From Epsilonproteobacteria bacterium tcs-49 (GTDB lineage: Bacteria; Campylobacterota; Campylobacteria; Campylobacterales; Sulfurovaceae): 64,000 nucleotides of DNA. The DNA lies in NCBI GenBank assembly GCA_002049495.1, contig LLYS01000004.1, forward strand, positions 62,001 to 126,000, read 5' to 3'. The position numbers and the translations under genes are program-made. The notes under the pieces were generated by a model. It did no database searches. It was not told the DNA's origin and saw only the letters and a list, made by a program, of their open reading frames with translations. This document shows, piece by piece, positions 9,707 through 18,880 of this stretch. Position 1 is the stretch's first letter, and every line of letters begins with the position of its first letter.

Positions 9707-10870
9707 ATGAGTAACGAGAACTATATATTTACCTCCGAATCGGTCACCGAGGGGCATCCGGACAAGATGGCGGATCAGATAAGCGACGCTATTTTGGATT
9801 ATATTATCGCCAAGGACCCCCAGGCCAGGGTCGCGTGTGAAACTCTCCTTTCCAACGGCTACTGCATTATCGCCGGCGAACTCAAAACCAGCACCTACGC
9901 TCCCATGCAAGAGATCGCCAGGGAGGTGATCCGCCAGATCGGCTACACCGACGCCAGTTTCGGCTTTGACTACCGAAGCGCGGGCGTACTCAACGGCATC
10001 GGCGAGCAAAGCCCCGATATCAACCAGGGCGTGGACCGCCAAGGCGGCGAAATGGGTGCCGGGGATCAGGGGCTGATGTTCGGTTATGCGTGCAAGGAGA
10101 CCGAGGAGCTCATGCCCCTGCCCATCAGCCTGGCACATACGCTCACAAAAGGGCTCAGCACCAACCGCAAAAACGGCAACCTTCCCTTTCTGCGCCCCGA
10201 CGGCAAGGCACAGGTAAGCGTACGCTACGAAGGGGGAAAACCCGCCAAGATCGATACCATCGTCGTCTCCACGCAGCACGATCCCGACGTCACGCAAGAT
10301 CGCATCAAAGACGCGGTGATCGAGGAGATCATCTATAAACAGATTGACCGCACTCTCCTGGCTGACGATATCACTTACCATATCAATCCCACGGGGCGCT
10401 TCGTCATCGGAGGTCCGCAGGGAGATGCGGGGTTGACGGGGCGCAAAATCATCGTCGACACCTACGGGGGCAGCTGTCCCCACGGCGGCGGCGCCTTTAG
10501 CGGTAAAGACCCCAGCAAAGTAGATCGAAGCGGCGCGTACGCGGCGCGCTACGTAGCCAAAAACCTGGTCGCCTCCGGAGCCTGCGAACGGGCGACGGTA
10601 CAGCTGTCCTATGCTATCGGAGTGGTAGAACCGGTTTCGATCCATATCGATACCCACGGCAGCGCCAGCGTTGCATACGACCGGTTGGTTTCGTGCGTCA
10701 GGGAGCTGTTTGATTTGACCCCAAAGGGTATAATCGAAACACTCGATCTGCTGCGCCCCATCTATAAACGAACCGCCGCATACGGGCATTTTGGGCGCAA
10801 GGAGCCGGAATTCAGCTGGGAAAAAACCGATAAAGCGGAAGAAATTAAAGAGTATTTAAAGATAAAATAG
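9707..10870 (+). CDS. metK: S-adenosylmethionine synthetase
   Basis: The 387-residue product makes S-adenosylmethionine from methionine and ATP. All signature segments are intact: [16 protein letters not shown] at the start, [12 protein letters not shown] in the middle, and the glycine-rich [16 protein letters not shown] loop. The length is normal for the bacterial enzyme. AAAGGCG precedes the ATG. It is transcribed away from the Bat operon, so the 80-base gap must hold both promoters. The ferredoxin gene follows after 37 bases. Confidence 0.97.
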   Translation: MSNENYIFTSESVTEGHPDKMADQISDAILDYIIAKDPQARVACETLLSNGYCIIAGELKTSTYAPMQEIAREVIRQIGYTDASFGFDYRSAGVLNGIGEQSPDINQGVDRQGGEMGAGDQGLMFGYACKETEELMPLPISLAHTLTKGLSTNRKNGNLPFLRPDGKAQVSVRYEGGKPAKIDTIVVSTQHDPDVTQDRIKDAVIEEIIYKQIDRTLLADDITYHINPTGRFVIGGPQGDAGLTGRKIIVDTYGGSCPHGGGAFSGKDPSKVDRSGAYAARYVAKNLVASGACERATVQLSYAIGVVEPVSIHIDTHGSASVAYDRLVSCVRELFDLTPKGIIETLDLLRPIYKRTAAYGHFGRKEPEFSWEKTDKAEEIKEYLKIK

Positions 10871-10907
10871 GCTATAGTTTCTTGTTAATTTACCAAAAGG
10901 AGAAACT

Positions 10908-11180
10908 ATGGCTGTAGTTATTAATGATACCTGTATCAACTGTGGTGCTTGCATTGACGAATGTCCTGTAGAAGCGATCGTTGATGAGGATGATAACCCA
11001 ACGGGTGAAGAAATTTACTATGTTTACGAAGATAAATGTGTAGAGTGCGTGGGACACCACGATGAGCCTGCATGTGCGGAAGCATGCCCTACGGAGGGCT
11101 GTATCGTTTGGGGTGAAGCAAAAGACGGTTTGACCCTTGCTGAAAACAGAGGTGACGCAGGCGAGCCTGTCGTAGAATAA
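10908..11180 (+). CDS. 2[4Fe-4S] ferredoxin, Allochromatium type
   Basis: A 90-residue ferredoxin. The first cluster motif is CINCGACIDECP. The second is expanded (CVECVGHHDEPACAEACP), the insertion seen in Allochromatium/Campylobacterota-type low-potential ferredoxins. It probably carries electrons for 2-oxoacid:ferredoxin oxidoreductases, such as the IorAB pair at 47.8-50.1 kb, and other reductive reactions. A strong AAAAGGAG ribosome site is present. An AT-rich hairpin at 11229-11249 (TTTCTTAT paired with ATAAGAAA), followed by TTTTA, may end the transcript. Confidence 0.93.
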   Translation: MAVVINDTCINCGACIDECPVEAIVDEDDNPTGEEIYYVYEDKCVECVGHHDEPACAEACPTEGCIVWGEAKDGLTLAENRGDAGEPVVE

Positions 11181-11277
11181 TCCTTTTCGGGGCGGATCCC
11201 TTCCGCTCCGCTGCCGACCTCTATCCCCTTTCTTATGAAAAATAAGAAATTTTATTCAATTTATAACTTTTTTATGG

Positions 11278-11283
11278 TATAAT
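11278..11283 (+). promoter_or_regulatory. Predicted -10 element of the ndk operon
   Basis: A perfect TATAAT lies 31 bases before the ndk start in an AT-rich stretch with periodic T-runs upstream, the usual look of a Campylobacterota housekeeping promoter. No clear -35 element is seen. Confidence 0.6.
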
Positions 11284-11314
11284 TCGCTTCATTTTTTAAT
11301 CTGGAGAAGTATTT

Positions 11315-11728
11315 ATGGAGCAAACACTATCTATTATTAAACCCGACGCAGTGAAAAAAGGTGTGATCGGTCAAATTGTCAGCAGATTCGAAAGTAACGG
11401 ATTGCGCGTGGCGGCTATGAAGAAGCTGCAACTCAGCGATGCCGACGCGGGCGAATTTTATGCGGTACACAAAGAAAGACCCTTTTTCGGGGAACTTGTA
11501 GAGTTCATGACAAGCGGACCCGTCGTGGTCATGGTCCTTGAAGGGGAAGACGCGGTAGCGAAAAACAGAGAGCTTATGGGCGCCACAAACCCCAAAGAAG
11601 CGGAAGCCGGAACAATCAGAGCGGACTTTGCCGAAAGCATCGACGCAAACGCCGTTCACGGTAGCGACAGTCTAGAAAATGCTCAGATCGAAATCAACTT
11701 TTTCTTCGCGCAAAGAGAAATTGTATAA
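11315..11728 (+). CDS. ndk: Nucleoside diphosphate kinase
   Basis: The 137-residue product exchanges phosphate between nucleoside tri- and diphosphates. The active-site segment NAVHGSDS is intact with the phosphorylated histidine at H115, and the N-terminal [12 protein letters not shown] motif is conserved. It heads a run of closely spaced genes (DUF177, rpmF, plsX, fabH, HIT) that probably forms one operon joining nucleotide, ribosome and lipid functions. Confidence 0.97.
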   Translation: MEQTLSIIKPDAVKKGVIGQIVSRFESNGLRVAAMKKLQLSDADAGEFYAVHKERPFFGELVEFMTSGPVVVMVLEGEDAVAKNRELMGATNPKEAEAGTIRADFAESIDANAVHGSDSLENAQIEINFFFAQREIV

Positions 11729-11738
11729 TTTCTGATCT

Positions 11739-12107
11739 ATGCAGATCCCGTTTCGGAAAGTTTTAACCTATAAAAACGACATCGATTACGATGACGAAAC
11801 CCTCTCTTTTAAAGGGAGTATCGAAAAAACGGACACCCACGAGGTGAATCTCGAAGGAACGCTTCGTGCCAAACCCGCCCTGCTTTGCAACCGCTGCGGT
11901 GCCGGGTATGAAGTTGATTTTGAAGAGAAGATCCGTCTGAACCTGACCGACAAACCTGTATCTGTAGATGATTTAGATACAATAGAGTGTTTAGAGGGTA
12001 CGATAGATATAGGCGCGATCCTTCACAGTGAAGTCGAAGCGCTAAACAGTGACTATAACTACTGTCCCGAGTGTCAAAATGATGAAGAGTTTGAAGTAGA
12101 GTTGTAA
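11739..12107 (+). CDS. DUF177/YceD-family protein
   Basis: A 122-residue protein of the DUF177 family, which sits upstream of rpmF in many bacteria and has been linked to 23S rRNA accumulation. Two CxxC pairs (CNRCG near residue 49 and CPEC near residue 112) suggest a bound metal. It begins 10 bases after the ndk stop and has a poor ribosome site, so translation is probably coupled. The location just before rpmF supports the assignment. Confidence 0.85.
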   Translation: MQIPFRKVLTYKNDIDYDDETLSFKGSIEKTDTHEVNLEGTLRAKPALLCNRCGAGYEVDFEEKIRLNLTDKPVSVDDLDTIECLEGTIDIGAILHSEVEALNSDYNYCPECQNDEEFEVEL

Positions 12108-12149
12108 TCCCGAGCGGATCAAAAAATATTTTAAATACAGGAGAATAAC

Positions 12150-12302
12150 ATGGCAGTACCAAAGACCAGAGTGAGTAAAACACGAGGAAGAAAAAGAAGA
12201 ACACACTACAAGGTAAACATCCCCAGACCCGTAAAAGACAAAGACGGTACGTGGAGAATGCCACACCACATGAACATGACTACAGGTGAGTACAAGTCAT
12301 AA
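12150..12302 (+). CDS. rpmF: 50S ribosomal protein L32
   Basis: A 50-residue basic protein beginning [17 protein letters not shown], the hallmark of L32. Like other campylobacterial L32 proteins it lacks the two CxxC zinc pairs. ACAGGAGAATAAC gives a strong ribosome site. It is easily missed because it is so short. The DUF177-rpmF-plsX-fabH order is conserved across many bacteria. Confidence 0.95.
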   Translation: MAVPKTRVSKTRGRKRRTHYKVNIPRPVKDKDGTWRMPHHMNMTTGEYKS

Positions 12303-12303
12303 G

Positions 12304-13284
12304 ATGGTAAAGGTCGCAATTGATGTGATGGGCGGGGACTTCGGTCCTGAGCCCATTCTTATAGGAACCCTGCGGGCTTTAAAATATAAAAAGTTCGAAC
12401 CGTTGTTGGTAGGTGATCCCGAGCAGATCAAACAGATGGCTCCCAAAGAGTTATTATCGGTTTCAAAGATAGTTGAGAGCAGCGACGTCATCGGTATGGC
12501 AGAAGCTGCAACCGATGCGATGAAACGTAAGGATTCATCTATCTTTAAAGCTGTTAACCTTGTGCGCGAAGGGGAAGCGGACGCCGTCGTCTCCGCGGGA
12601 CACAGCGGAGCGAGCATGAGTCTCTCTACGGTGCGTATCGGCCGTCTCGACGGTGTCGCGCGCCCGGCGATCGCGACGCTGATGCCCACGCATACGGAGA
12701 AAAAAACCCTCGTTCTTGACGTGGGCGCAAACGTGGATTGCAAAAGCGAACACCTCTTTCAATTTGCCGTTATGGGTGAAGCGTACGTCAAGGATATGTT
12801 CGGCATCGAAAATCCCAAAGTGGGGCTGCTGGCCAACGGCGAAGAGAAGAGCAAAGGCAATGAAGCGGTCAAACAGGCCCACGAAAAGCTCAAAGCGCTG
12901 GACTCTTTCGCGGGCAACGTCGAGGGCAATAACATCTTTGACGGCAGCGTCGACGTCGTGGTATGCGACGGCTTCGTAGGCAACGTTTTGCTTAAAACGG
13001 GAGAAGGGGTCGCCGACGCGATCTATCAGTATATGAAGACCGAGATCAAAAAATCCCCCATCACCATCTTTGCCGCACTGATTATGAAAAAGGTGTTTAA
13101 AAGCCTCAAAAAACATATTGATTACGCCGAATACGGCGGTGCGCCCCTGCTGGGGATCAAAGGCTGCACTATCATCAGCCACGGCAAGAGTAACTCCAAG
13201 GCGATCAAAAACGCGATCTTCCAGGCGGTAGATTACGTGGAATCCGGCGTCAATAAACATATCGAAAACAGTTTAAAACAGTAA
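12304..13284 (+). CDS. plsX: Phosphate acyltransferase PlsX
   Basis: The 326-residue product makes acyl-phosphate from acyl-ACP for the PlsX/PlsY route of phospholipid synthesis. The N-terminal [13 protein letters not shown] motif is intact. The ATG at 12304, two bases after the rpmF stop, is preferred to a GTG at 12286 because the upstream codons belong to rpmF and family members start at [11 protein letters not shown]. It is coupled to rpmF and followed by fabH. Confidence 0.95.
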   Translation: MVKVAIDVMGGDFGPEPILIGTLRALKYKKFEPLLVGDPEQIKQMAPKELLSVSKIVESSDVIGMAEAATDAMKRKDSSIFKAVNLVREGEADAVVSAGHSGASMSLSTVRIGRLDGVARPAIATLMPTHTEKKTLVLDVGANVDCKSEHLFQFAVMGEAYVKDMFGIENPKVGLLANGEEKSKGNEAVKQAHEKLKALDSFAGNVEGNNIFDGSVDVVVCDGFVGNVLLKTGEGVADAIYQYMKTEIKKSPITIFAALIMKKVFKSLKKHIDYAEYGGAPLLGIKGCTIISHGKSNSKAIKNAIFQAVDYVESGVNKHIENSLKQ

Positions 13285-13302
13285 ACAGGTAAAGGCAGGT
13301 TA

Positions 13303-14310
13303 ATGTACGCAGCTTTAAAATCCATCGGTTCATACGTCCCCGAAACAATTCTTTCCAACAAAGATTTTGAAAAGATGGTGGACACTACCGATGAATGGAT
13401 CTTAAAGCGTACCGGCATCAGCACCCGCCACATCGCCGCAGAGGATGAAGCGACCAGCGACCTGGGCTATAAAGCCGCGCAGATCGCACTGGATCGTGCC
13501 CCCGTCGAGGAAAGCGAAATCGACCTGATCATCTGTGCGACGATCAGTCCCGATTATCTGTGTATGCCCTCCACCGCGTGTATGATCGGGGAAAAGCTGG
13601 GCATCAACAACGTCGCGGCGTTTGATATCAGCGCGGCGTGCAGCGGCTTTGTGTACCTGCTCAGCGTGGCCAAAGCGTTTATTGAATCGGGTATGAAAAA
13701 AAACGTCCTCATCGTCGGCGCGGAGAAGCTCAGCAGTATCGTCGATTACAGCGACCGCACCACCTGTGTCCTTTTCGGTGACGGCGCGGGTGCTGCGGTG
13801 ATCAGTGCCACGGAGGATAAAAGCGAAGCGATCGTCGATATCCACACCTCCGCAGACGGCAGATACGGCGACTTTCTCATCACGCCCGGATGCGGGTCTA
13901 AAAACCCCTGTTCCAACGAAGTGATCGAAAACAATATGCAGTTTATGAAGATGCGCGGCAACGAAACTTTTAAGCTGGCGGTAAAAACCCTGACCAAGGA
14001 CGTGATCGATATCCTGGATAAAAACGGGATCAAAAGTGCCGACATCAAGCACTTCGTCCCCCACCAAGCCAACTACCGCATCATCAACGCCGTGGGTAAA
14101 GCTTTGAACCTCACCCCCGAACAGGTGGTGCTCACCGTGGGCAAATACGGCAACACCTCCTCGGCTTCGGTGCCTATGGCGATGAACGATATCTATGAAA
14201 GCGGCCGCTTGCAAAAGGGCGAGCTGATGCTGCTTGATACCTTCGGAGGCGGGTTGACCTGGGGCAGCTGCCTGCTTCCCTTTAGCGGCACAAACTATGC
14301 GGATCTTTGA
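13303..14310 (+). CDS. fabH: 3-oxoacyl-ACP synthase III
   Basis: The 335-residue product starts fatty acid synthesis by condensing acetyl-CoA with malonyl-ACP. The catalytic triad is visible: C113 in [11 protein letters not shown], a histidine in VPHQANYRI, and an asparagine in [10 protein letters not shown]. It follows plsX by 18 bases, behind an AAAGGCAGG ribosome site. The end overlaps the HIT gene by 14 bases. Confidence 0.96.
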   Translation: MYAALKSIGSYVPETILSNKDFEKMVDTTDEWILKRTGISTRHIAAEDEATSDLGYKAAQIALDRAPVEESEIDLIICATISPDYLCMPSTACMIGEKLGINNVAAFDISAACSGFVYLLSVAKAFIESGMKKNVLIVGAEKLSSIVDYSDRTTCVLFGDGAGAAVISATEDKSEAIVDIHTSADGRYGDFLITPGCGSKNPCSNEVIENNMQFMKMRGNETFKLAVKTLTKDVIDILDKNGIKSADIKHFVPHQANYRIINAVGKALNLTPEQVVLTVGKYGNTSSASVPMAMNDIYESGRLQKGELMLLDTFGGGLTWGSCLLPFSGTNYADL

Positions 14311-14662
14311 AAACGGCCACATCTATATCGAGGTAGAACCCTCACGCATTCCCTGGCTTAAAATTTTCAGCCATCACCCCTACAAAGAGTTCAGCCAATG
14401 CGACCCGGAAACGAAAACCGCGATCTGGGAAGCTTTGGAGATAATCGAAAAAACGATGCTGGCATATTATACCCCCGCAAAGATCAACATCGCTTCCTTC
14501 GGCAACTACCTGCCCCATGTACATTTCCACATCATGGCCCGCTTTGAAAACGACGCTTTTTTCCCCGAACCCATGTGGGGCAAAGCGCAGCGCCCCGAAA
14601 CCGATCTGAACCTTCCCGATTTCGACACCTTTATAAAGCGGCTGCAAGACAAGCTTGCATAA
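14297..14662 (+). CDS. HIT-family (histidine triad) nucleotide-binding protein
   Basis: A 121-residue protein with the alternating histidine motif HVHFHIMAR near residues 75-83, characteristic of HIT-fold hydrolases/transferases acting on nucleotide phosphoanhydrides or phosphoramidates. The rest of the chain is diverged from HinT, so the substrate is not known. Its start lies within fabH, implying coupled translation at the end of the lipid operon. Confidence 0.83.
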   Translation: MRIFENGHIYIEVEPSRIPWLKIFSHHPYKEFSQCDPETKTAIWEALEIIEKTMLAYYTPAKINIASFGNYLPHVHFHIMARFENDAFFPEPMWGKAQRPETDLNLPDFDTFIKRLQDKLA

Positions 14663-14719
14663 ATCTATATTTGACTATAATCGATAAATAGAGTATCTCT
14701 TCTCTTAAAAGGATCGTTT

Positions 14720-15544
14720 ATGAAGATAGCTATCAGCGGTGCTTCGGGCTTTGTGGGAACGGCGCTGCGCGACACGTTTGAAAACGTCGTGTCCCTTTCA
14801 AGGGAAGATTTTTCCCGAAATAGAATCAAAGAAAAAATCAAAGATTGCGACCTGGTGATCAACCTTGCGGGTGCGCCGATCATCAAGCGCTGGAGCGAAA
14901 GTTATAAAAGGGAGCTTTATAACAGCCGTATCGACACGACAAAGGCCCTCGTCGAAGCGATGGAGGGCTCGCAGGTCAAACACTTCATCTCCGCTTCCGC
15001 CGTGGGCTTTTACCCCGAAGATAAAGCGTGCGATGAGCAAAAGTGCCCCGACCCCGCCGAAGATTTTTTAGCAAAAATCTGCGTCGATTGGGAAAAGGAA
15101 GCGCTCAAAGCTCCGGTGGATACGGCGATCGTGCGTTTTGGGATCATCCTGGACAGAAACGGCGGTGCGCTGGAGCACATGCATCTACCCTTTAGCCTAG
15201 GGATCGGCGGGCCCATAGCCGACGGTGAAGCGTGGTTTTCCTGGATCGACCTGCAGGATTTGATCAAATCGATCCACCATATCGCCGATAACCGACTCAC
15301 GGGGACGTTCAACGCCACCGCTCCCCATCCGGTCAAAAACAAGGACTTTACCAAAATCTTTGGCAAAGTCCTGCACCGGCCGGCCTTCATCCCCGTACCG
15401 AAGTTTGTCCTGCGCCTTATATTTTCCGAAGGGGCGATCGTACTGACGGGATCAAAACAGGTGTATCCGAAAAATCTGCTTGAAAGCGGGTTTGAGTTTG
15501 ATTATAAAACGGTGGAGGAGTGTTTGCGGAAAAACTACCCGTAA
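14720..15544 (+). CDS. TIGR01777-family NAD-dependent epimerase/SDR protein (YfcH-like)
   Basis: A 274-residue extended SDR-type protein. The N-terminal nucleotide-binding glycine motif is GASGFVGTAL, followed by the family segments VINLAGAPI, SASAVGFYP and the C-terminal DUF1731-like part. It stands alone behind AAAAGGATC, with a TATAAT at 14676-14681. Members of this family (YfcH in E. coli, SDR39U1 in humans) have no firm biochemical role. A hairpin after the stop probably ends transcription. Confidence 0.88.
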   Translation: MKIAISGASGFVGTALRDTFENVVSLSREDFSRNRIKEKIKDCDLVINLAGAPIIKRWSESYKRELYNSRIDTTKALVEAMEGSQVKHFISASAVGFYPEDKACDEQKCPDPAEDFLAKICVDWEKEALKAPVDTAIVRFGIILDRNGGALEHMHLPFSLGIGGPIADGEAWFSWIDLQDLIKSIHHIADNRLTGTFNATAPHPVKNKDFTKIFGKVLHRPAFIPVPKFVLRLIFSEGAIVLTGSKQVYPKNLLESGFEFDYKTVEECLRKNYP

Positions 15545-15550
15545 GTTAAT

Positions 15551-15568
15551 CGGCGGCAGAAGCCGCCG
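15551..15568. terminator. Shared hairpin between convergent genes
   Basis: A perfect 7-bp GC stem (CGGCGGC, loop AGAA, GCCGCCG) lies between the epimerase gene and the small convergent lipoprotein gene. There is no long T-run on either side, so it may be a weak bidirectional terminator or an mRNA-end stabiliser. Confidence 0.55.
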
Positions 15569-15579
15569 GAAAATTGATC

Positions 15580-15681
15580 TTAATTTCTATGGAGGGGGTG
15601 TCTGTACTCTTTTTTTTCACAGCCGGTAAACGTACCGACGGCGGCCATCGCTAAAAGAGCTACTACGATAAACCTTTTCAT
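15580..15681 (-). CDS. Very small predicted lipoprotein, 33 residues
   Basis: A 34-codon frame starting at 15681 encodes a short basic N-terminus, a hydrophobic core (IVVALLAMAAVG) and a lipobox FTGC with C21, leaving only 13 residues after the lipidated cysteine. It has the shape of an entericidin-like or lysis-type mini-lipoprotein, although no sequence relation was established. A purine-rich GGAGTCTCAA lies before the ATG. It is convergent with the epimerase gene and shares its hairpin. The function is unknown. Confidence 0.6.
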   Translation of the reverse strand: MKRFIVVALLAMAAVGTFTGCEKKEYRHPLHRN

Positions 15682-15745
15682 TTGAGACTCCTTTATTCGC
15701 ATTGTCTGCCAAAGCATTATACCATATTCAAAAACTTTTCCTCCC

Positions 15746-15788
15746 TTGACCTACATCAAAAAAAATTATGGGAAAAAGAGTATATAAT
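15746..15788 (+). promoter_or_regulatory. FNR/DNR-type box and -10 for cytochrome c gene
   Basis: TTGAC-CTAC-ATCAA at 15746-15759 is followed, 23 bp later, by TATAAT at 15783-15788. This puts the box near -41.5 or -42.5, the class II activator position. The target is the cytochrome c gene starting at 15820. It is one of eight such sites in the window. Confidence 0.75.
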
Positions 15789-15819
15789 TGTATTATAATA
15801 ACCATAAAAAAGGATGATT

Positions 15820-16116
15820 ATGAAAAAGGTATTGATAAGTGCGGCAGCGGCGGCACTGATGGCAACGGCCGCGTGTGCGGCAAACGGTCAGGCGCTTTAT
15901 GCCAAATGTGCGGGCTGTCACGGGCCAAAAGGCGGGAAAGTGGCCCTTGGTAACAGTAAGATTATCAAAGATATGAGTAAAGCCGATTTTGTCAATGCGC
16001 TTAAGGGCTACAAAAACGGTACCTACGGAGGAGCGATGAAGGGAGTTATGACCGGTCAAGCTGCGGGACTCAGTGAAGCGGATATGCAAGCGATCGCCGA
16101 TTTCATCGTCAAATAG
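15820..16116 (+). CDS. Small periplasmic class I cytochrome c
   Basis: A mono-haem cytochrome of 98 residues with a signal peptide (residues 1-20, ending ACA) and the haem-binding motif CAGCH. A C-terminal MTGQAAGL stretch probably supplies the axial methionine. It resembles the cytochrome c-553 electron carriers of Campylobacterota. The second of two in-frame ATG codons (15820) is chosen because AAAAAGG directly abuts the first. The FNR-type box upstream suggests it carries electrons for anaerobic respiration. Confidence 0.88.
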   Translation: MKKVLISAAAAALMATAACAANGQALYAKCAGCHGPKGGKVALGNSKIIKDMSKADFVNALKGYKNGTYGGAMKGVMTGQAAGLSEADMQAIADFIVK

Positions 16117-16179
16117 ATTTACTCCCCCTAAAGCCGCGGGTGGATACAATCTGTTATCCCCCCGCCTTAGGATCTGCCG

Positions 16180-16839
16180 ATGATAGTGGATATATTAAAA
16201 AAGATCGATCTATTTCAAAGCGTGAACGAGGAGGAGCTGGAGCAAATCGCCGATTGCAGCACCATCTCAAGCTACGATAAAGACAGTGTGCTATACTATG
16301 AGGCTGAAAGTACCAACCGCCTGCTGTTTTTAACGGAAGGCTTATTAAAAGTATACAAAATAGATAAATATGACAATGAGATATTTCTGTATTATGTGTA
16401 TAAAAATACGATGATCTCCGAACTTTCCAGTTTGGAAAACAATGAGATACACTGCTTTTCCAACGCGGAATTCGCACAGGACAGCAAGATCCTCTCCATC
16501 GGTTTTGAACAGTTCAAAGAGATCTTCATGCACTCGCCGCAGCTTTCCTACGCGTTTTCAAAGGAGTTGATCGCGAAAAACCATCAACTGCAGTGTATCG
16601 TCAACCGCGAACTGGTTTTTGACGCTACCTCCAAAGTGGCGTTTATGCTTTTTAACGATCTGGAGATGTTTAACCAGCTCAAGCGCACCGAAGCGGCCTT
16701 TTTGCTGCATATCCAGCCCGAGACCCTTTCTCGGGTGTTGAAGCGTCTGGTGAGAAACGAAATTATAGAAATTGAAAAGGGAACGGTCGCTATTATTGAA
16801 AAAGAGCGGCTGCAGGCAATCTTTATGGATGTAGGATAG
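16180..16839 (+). CDS. Crp/Fnr-family transcription regulator (DNR/NssR-like, no Fe-S cysteines)
   Basis: A 219-residue regulator with an N-terminal cyclic-nucleotide-like sensor barrel (about 1-115), a dimer helix and a C-terminal winged helix. The recognition helix contains ETLSR (E181, S184, R185), the FNR-type E-x-x-S-R pattern that reads TTGA half-sites. The only cysteines (C26, C92, C139) do not form the FNR cluster motif, so a [4Fe-4S] oxygen sensor is unlikely and a haem/NO-type (DNR, NssR) sensor is more plausible. Its gene is 3 bases from the PilJ-type gene. Eight TTGA-N6-TCAA boxes in the window make it the natural candidate regulator. Confidence 0.88.
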   Translation: MIVDILKKIDLFQSVNEEELEQIADCSTISSYDKDSVLYYEAESTNRLLFLTEGLLKVYKIDKYDNEIFLYYVYKNTMISELSSLENNEIHCFSNAEFAQDSKILSIGFEQFKEIFMHSPQLSYAFSKELIAKNHQLQCIVNRELVFDATSKVAFMLFNDLEMFNQLKRTEAAFLLHIQPETLSRVLKRLVRNEIIEIEKGTVAIIEKERLQAIFMDVG

Positions 16840-16842
16840 ATT

Positions 16843-17832
16843 ATGACAACCAATAAAATCAGTACCAAGATCAAACTGCTCGGAGCGCTGCTTATCGTCT
16901 CCACCTTTACCGTTATCGTGGTTTCGATCATGCTCAATCAAAAAAACGTCAGCGACGCGCTTATTATCAATATCGCAGGGAAAGAGCGGATGCTTTCGCA
17001 AAAGATCACCAAAAGCGTATACTTTCTCAAAAATACGGGAAAAACGGATTTTCGCGAACTCGACGGGGCGATCGAGGATTTTTTGTGGGGGATCAACACC
17101 CTTAAAAACGGCCGGGAAAATTTAAACATCACCCCCGCCCCCACGCAGCAGATACGCGACCAGATCGACAAAGTGCTCAAACTGTGGAAACCGTTTCACG
17201 ACAATGTCGAAACCTTTAAAAAAGCGTTGATAAACGGCAACGAAGAGGTGATTAACCAAACCTTTATGGAAATTTCCCGATCGAACAATACCCTGCTCAA
17301 CGAAATCGACAATATCGTCACCCTCTATACCAACTACACCCGGGAAAAAACCGACTTTATCAAAAACTTCCAGTACGGCGGTTTTACGGTGCTGTTTTTA
17401 CTCGTGGCCTTTTCGATCCTCAAACTCAAACGCATCGAAAGCCACGCCAAGGAGTTTCTCAACAAATCCAAAGAGATCATGCAGCGGGATTTAAACGCCC
17501 CCATCGAACCCATGGATATCGACGGGGAAAACGAGATCGAAGAGGTAGCCAATTCGCTCAACTGCTTTATCGGTAAGGTCAACTCCGCCATGAGTTTTTC
17601 CAAATCCGCCATGGAGCAATCCAAGCAGGCATCGCACAAGCTTGAGGAGCTCACCGAGGAGTTCAGCACGATTATCGACGATCTGCACGATTGCAAAGGA
17701 GTTTCCACCCAGATCGATAAAAGCGAAGATATCATGATCCAATCCTCGGAGGATCTGCTGCGCTCCACCCAAAAGCTTGAAAATCTCAAAAGCGAACTCG
17801 ATGCCCTTTTAAAAAGTTGTAAAAGCCCTTGA
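16843..17832 (+). CDS. PilJ/NarX-type sensor membrane protein without output domain
   Basis: A 329-residue protein with membrane segments at about 11-30 and 178-193 enclosing a helical periplasmic domain. That domain starts with INIAGKERMLSQKI (about 42-55), closely resembling the NarX nitrate P-box and PilJ N-terminal domain. A HAMP-like region and a coiled coil (about 240-325) follow, but there is no methyl-accepting hairpin, kinase or cyclase. It must signal through a partner. It is in one operon with the Crp/Fnr gene. The stop codon lies inside the FNR-type box that serves moaA. Confidence 0.82.
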   Translation: MTTNKISTKIKLLGALLIVSTFTVIVVSIMLNQKNVSDALIINIAGKERMLSQKITKSVYFLKNTGKTDFRELDGAIEDFLWGINTLKNGRENLNITPAPTQQIRDQIDKVLKLWKPFHDNVETFKKALINGNEEVINQTFMEISRSNNTLLNEIDNIVTLYTNYTREKTDFIKNFQYGGFTVLFLLVAFSILKLKRIESHAKEFLNKSKEIMQRDLNAPIEPMDIDGENEIEEVANSLNCFIGKVNSAMSFSKSAMEQSKQASHKLEELTEEFSTIIDDLHDCKGVSTQIDKSEDIMIQSSEDLLRSTQKLENLKSELDALLKSCKSP

Positions 17833-17870
17833 CGCAGGTCAACCCCTCCCGTTATCAAAGCTGTTATCAT
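17829..17870 (+). promoter_or_regulatory. FNR/DNR-type box and -10 for moaA
   Basis: TTGAC-GCAG-GTCAA at 17829-17842 is followed, 22 bp later, by TATCAT at 17865-17870. A second candidate -10, TATAAT, lies at 17873-17878. The leader then carries a GC hairpin (CGGGG paired with CCCCG, 17882-17897) before the moaA ribosome site. The box overlaps the stop of the preceding gene. Confidence 0.72.
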
Positions 17871-17908
17871 TGTATAATCTTCGGGGCCCGGACCCCGCAT
17901 AAGGATAT

Positions 17909-18880
17909 ATGATGTTGATAGATTCCTTCGAGCGGCGGGTAAACTACCTGCGCGTCTCCGTCACCCAGCGGTGCAACTTCCGCTGCCGCTACTGTATGCC
18001 CGAAAAACCCTTCGAGTGGACGCCCAAAGAGAATATCCTCTCCTACGAGGAGCTGTTTGCTTTTATCAAAGTCGCCATCGACGAAGGGGTAAGCAAGATC
18101 CGCATCACCGGCGGCGAACCCCTGGTCAGAGATGATCTGGACAGCTTTGTCAAAATGATCTGCAATTACGCTCCAAAGATCGATGTGGCTATCACCACCA
18201 ACGGCGTACTGCTTGAGCGCTACGCCAAAGCGTTGGCAAATGCGGGCTTAAAAAGGCTCAACATCTCCCTGGATTCCCTGGAGAGAACCACCTTTCACCA
18301 CCTGAGCAAAAAAGATGCGCTGGAATCTGTATTGAAAGGGATCGATGCCGCTTTACAAGCGGGACTCAAGGTCAAACTTAACAGCGTTATCATCAAAGGT
18401 ATCAACGAGCGTGAAATTCTGCCCCTATACGAGTATGCCAAGTCCCGCGATATGGAGATCCGCTTTATCGAATTTATGGAAAATGAAAGTGCGGATCGCT
18501 CCTTGCGAACCGTCTCCTCCGCCGCTATCATCGAAGCGATCACCGGAAAATACGCCGTGGCCCCTTTACAAAATAAAACCCACAGCGCGGCAAAACCCTA
18601 TATGGATGAAGACGGCTACACCTTCGGCATCATCGAACCTTACGACGACAGTTTCTGCAAAACCTGCAACCGCATCCGCCTCAGTGCGGAGGGGGATCTG
18701 ATCCCCTGTCTCTATTACGAGGATGCGCAGAGTATCAAACCCGCACTGGGTGGCGGCGAGAAGCAGCTGCACTCCGTATTGCACGACGTGGTAGCAAACA
18801 AACCCGAAAAGAATCGCTGGAGTTACCAGGAGGAGCAAAAACAGCTCTCCGCGCGAGCCTTTTACTACACGGGGGGATAG
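17909..18880 (+). CDS. moaA: GTP 3',8-cyclase MoaA (molybdenum cofactor)
   Basis: A 323-residue radical-SAM enzyme that starts molybdopterin synthesis from GTP. The SAM-cluster motif is C22-C26-C29 (CNFRCRYC). The second 4Fe-4S cluster is C250-C253-C267. The chain ends in Gly-Gly, as functional MoaA proteins do. Either of two adjacent ATG codons could be used. The FNR-type box upstream fits the need for molybdopterin when NapA is made. The 3' end overlaps the convergent GGDEF-EAL gene by 16 bases. Confidence 0.95.
   Translation: MMLIDSFERRVNYLRVSVTQRCNFRCRYCMPEKPFEWTPKENILSYEELFAFIKVAIDEGVSKIRITGGEPLVRDDLDSFVKMICNYAPKIDVAITTNGVLLERYAKALANAGLKRLNISLDSLERTTFHHLSKKDALESVLKGIDAALQAGLKVKLNSVIIKGINEREILPLYEYAKSRDMEIRFIEFMENESADRSLRTVSSAAIIEAITGKYAVAPLQNKTHSAAKPYMDEDGYTFGIIEPYDDSFCKTCNRIRLSAEGDLIPCLYYEDAQSIKPALGGGEKQLHSVLHDVVANKPEKNRWSYQEEQKQLSARAFYYTGG

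Noticed and set aside
9668-10789. Long open frame opposite metK
   Set aside because: It lies entirely antisense to a perfectly conserved metK, has no ribosome site and reads as low-information sequence. It is a codon-bias shadow.
16180-16839. Calling the regulator FNR itself
   Set aside because: It lacks the N-terminal cysteine cluster needed for an oxygen-sensing 4Fe-4S centre, although its recognition helix is FNR-like.
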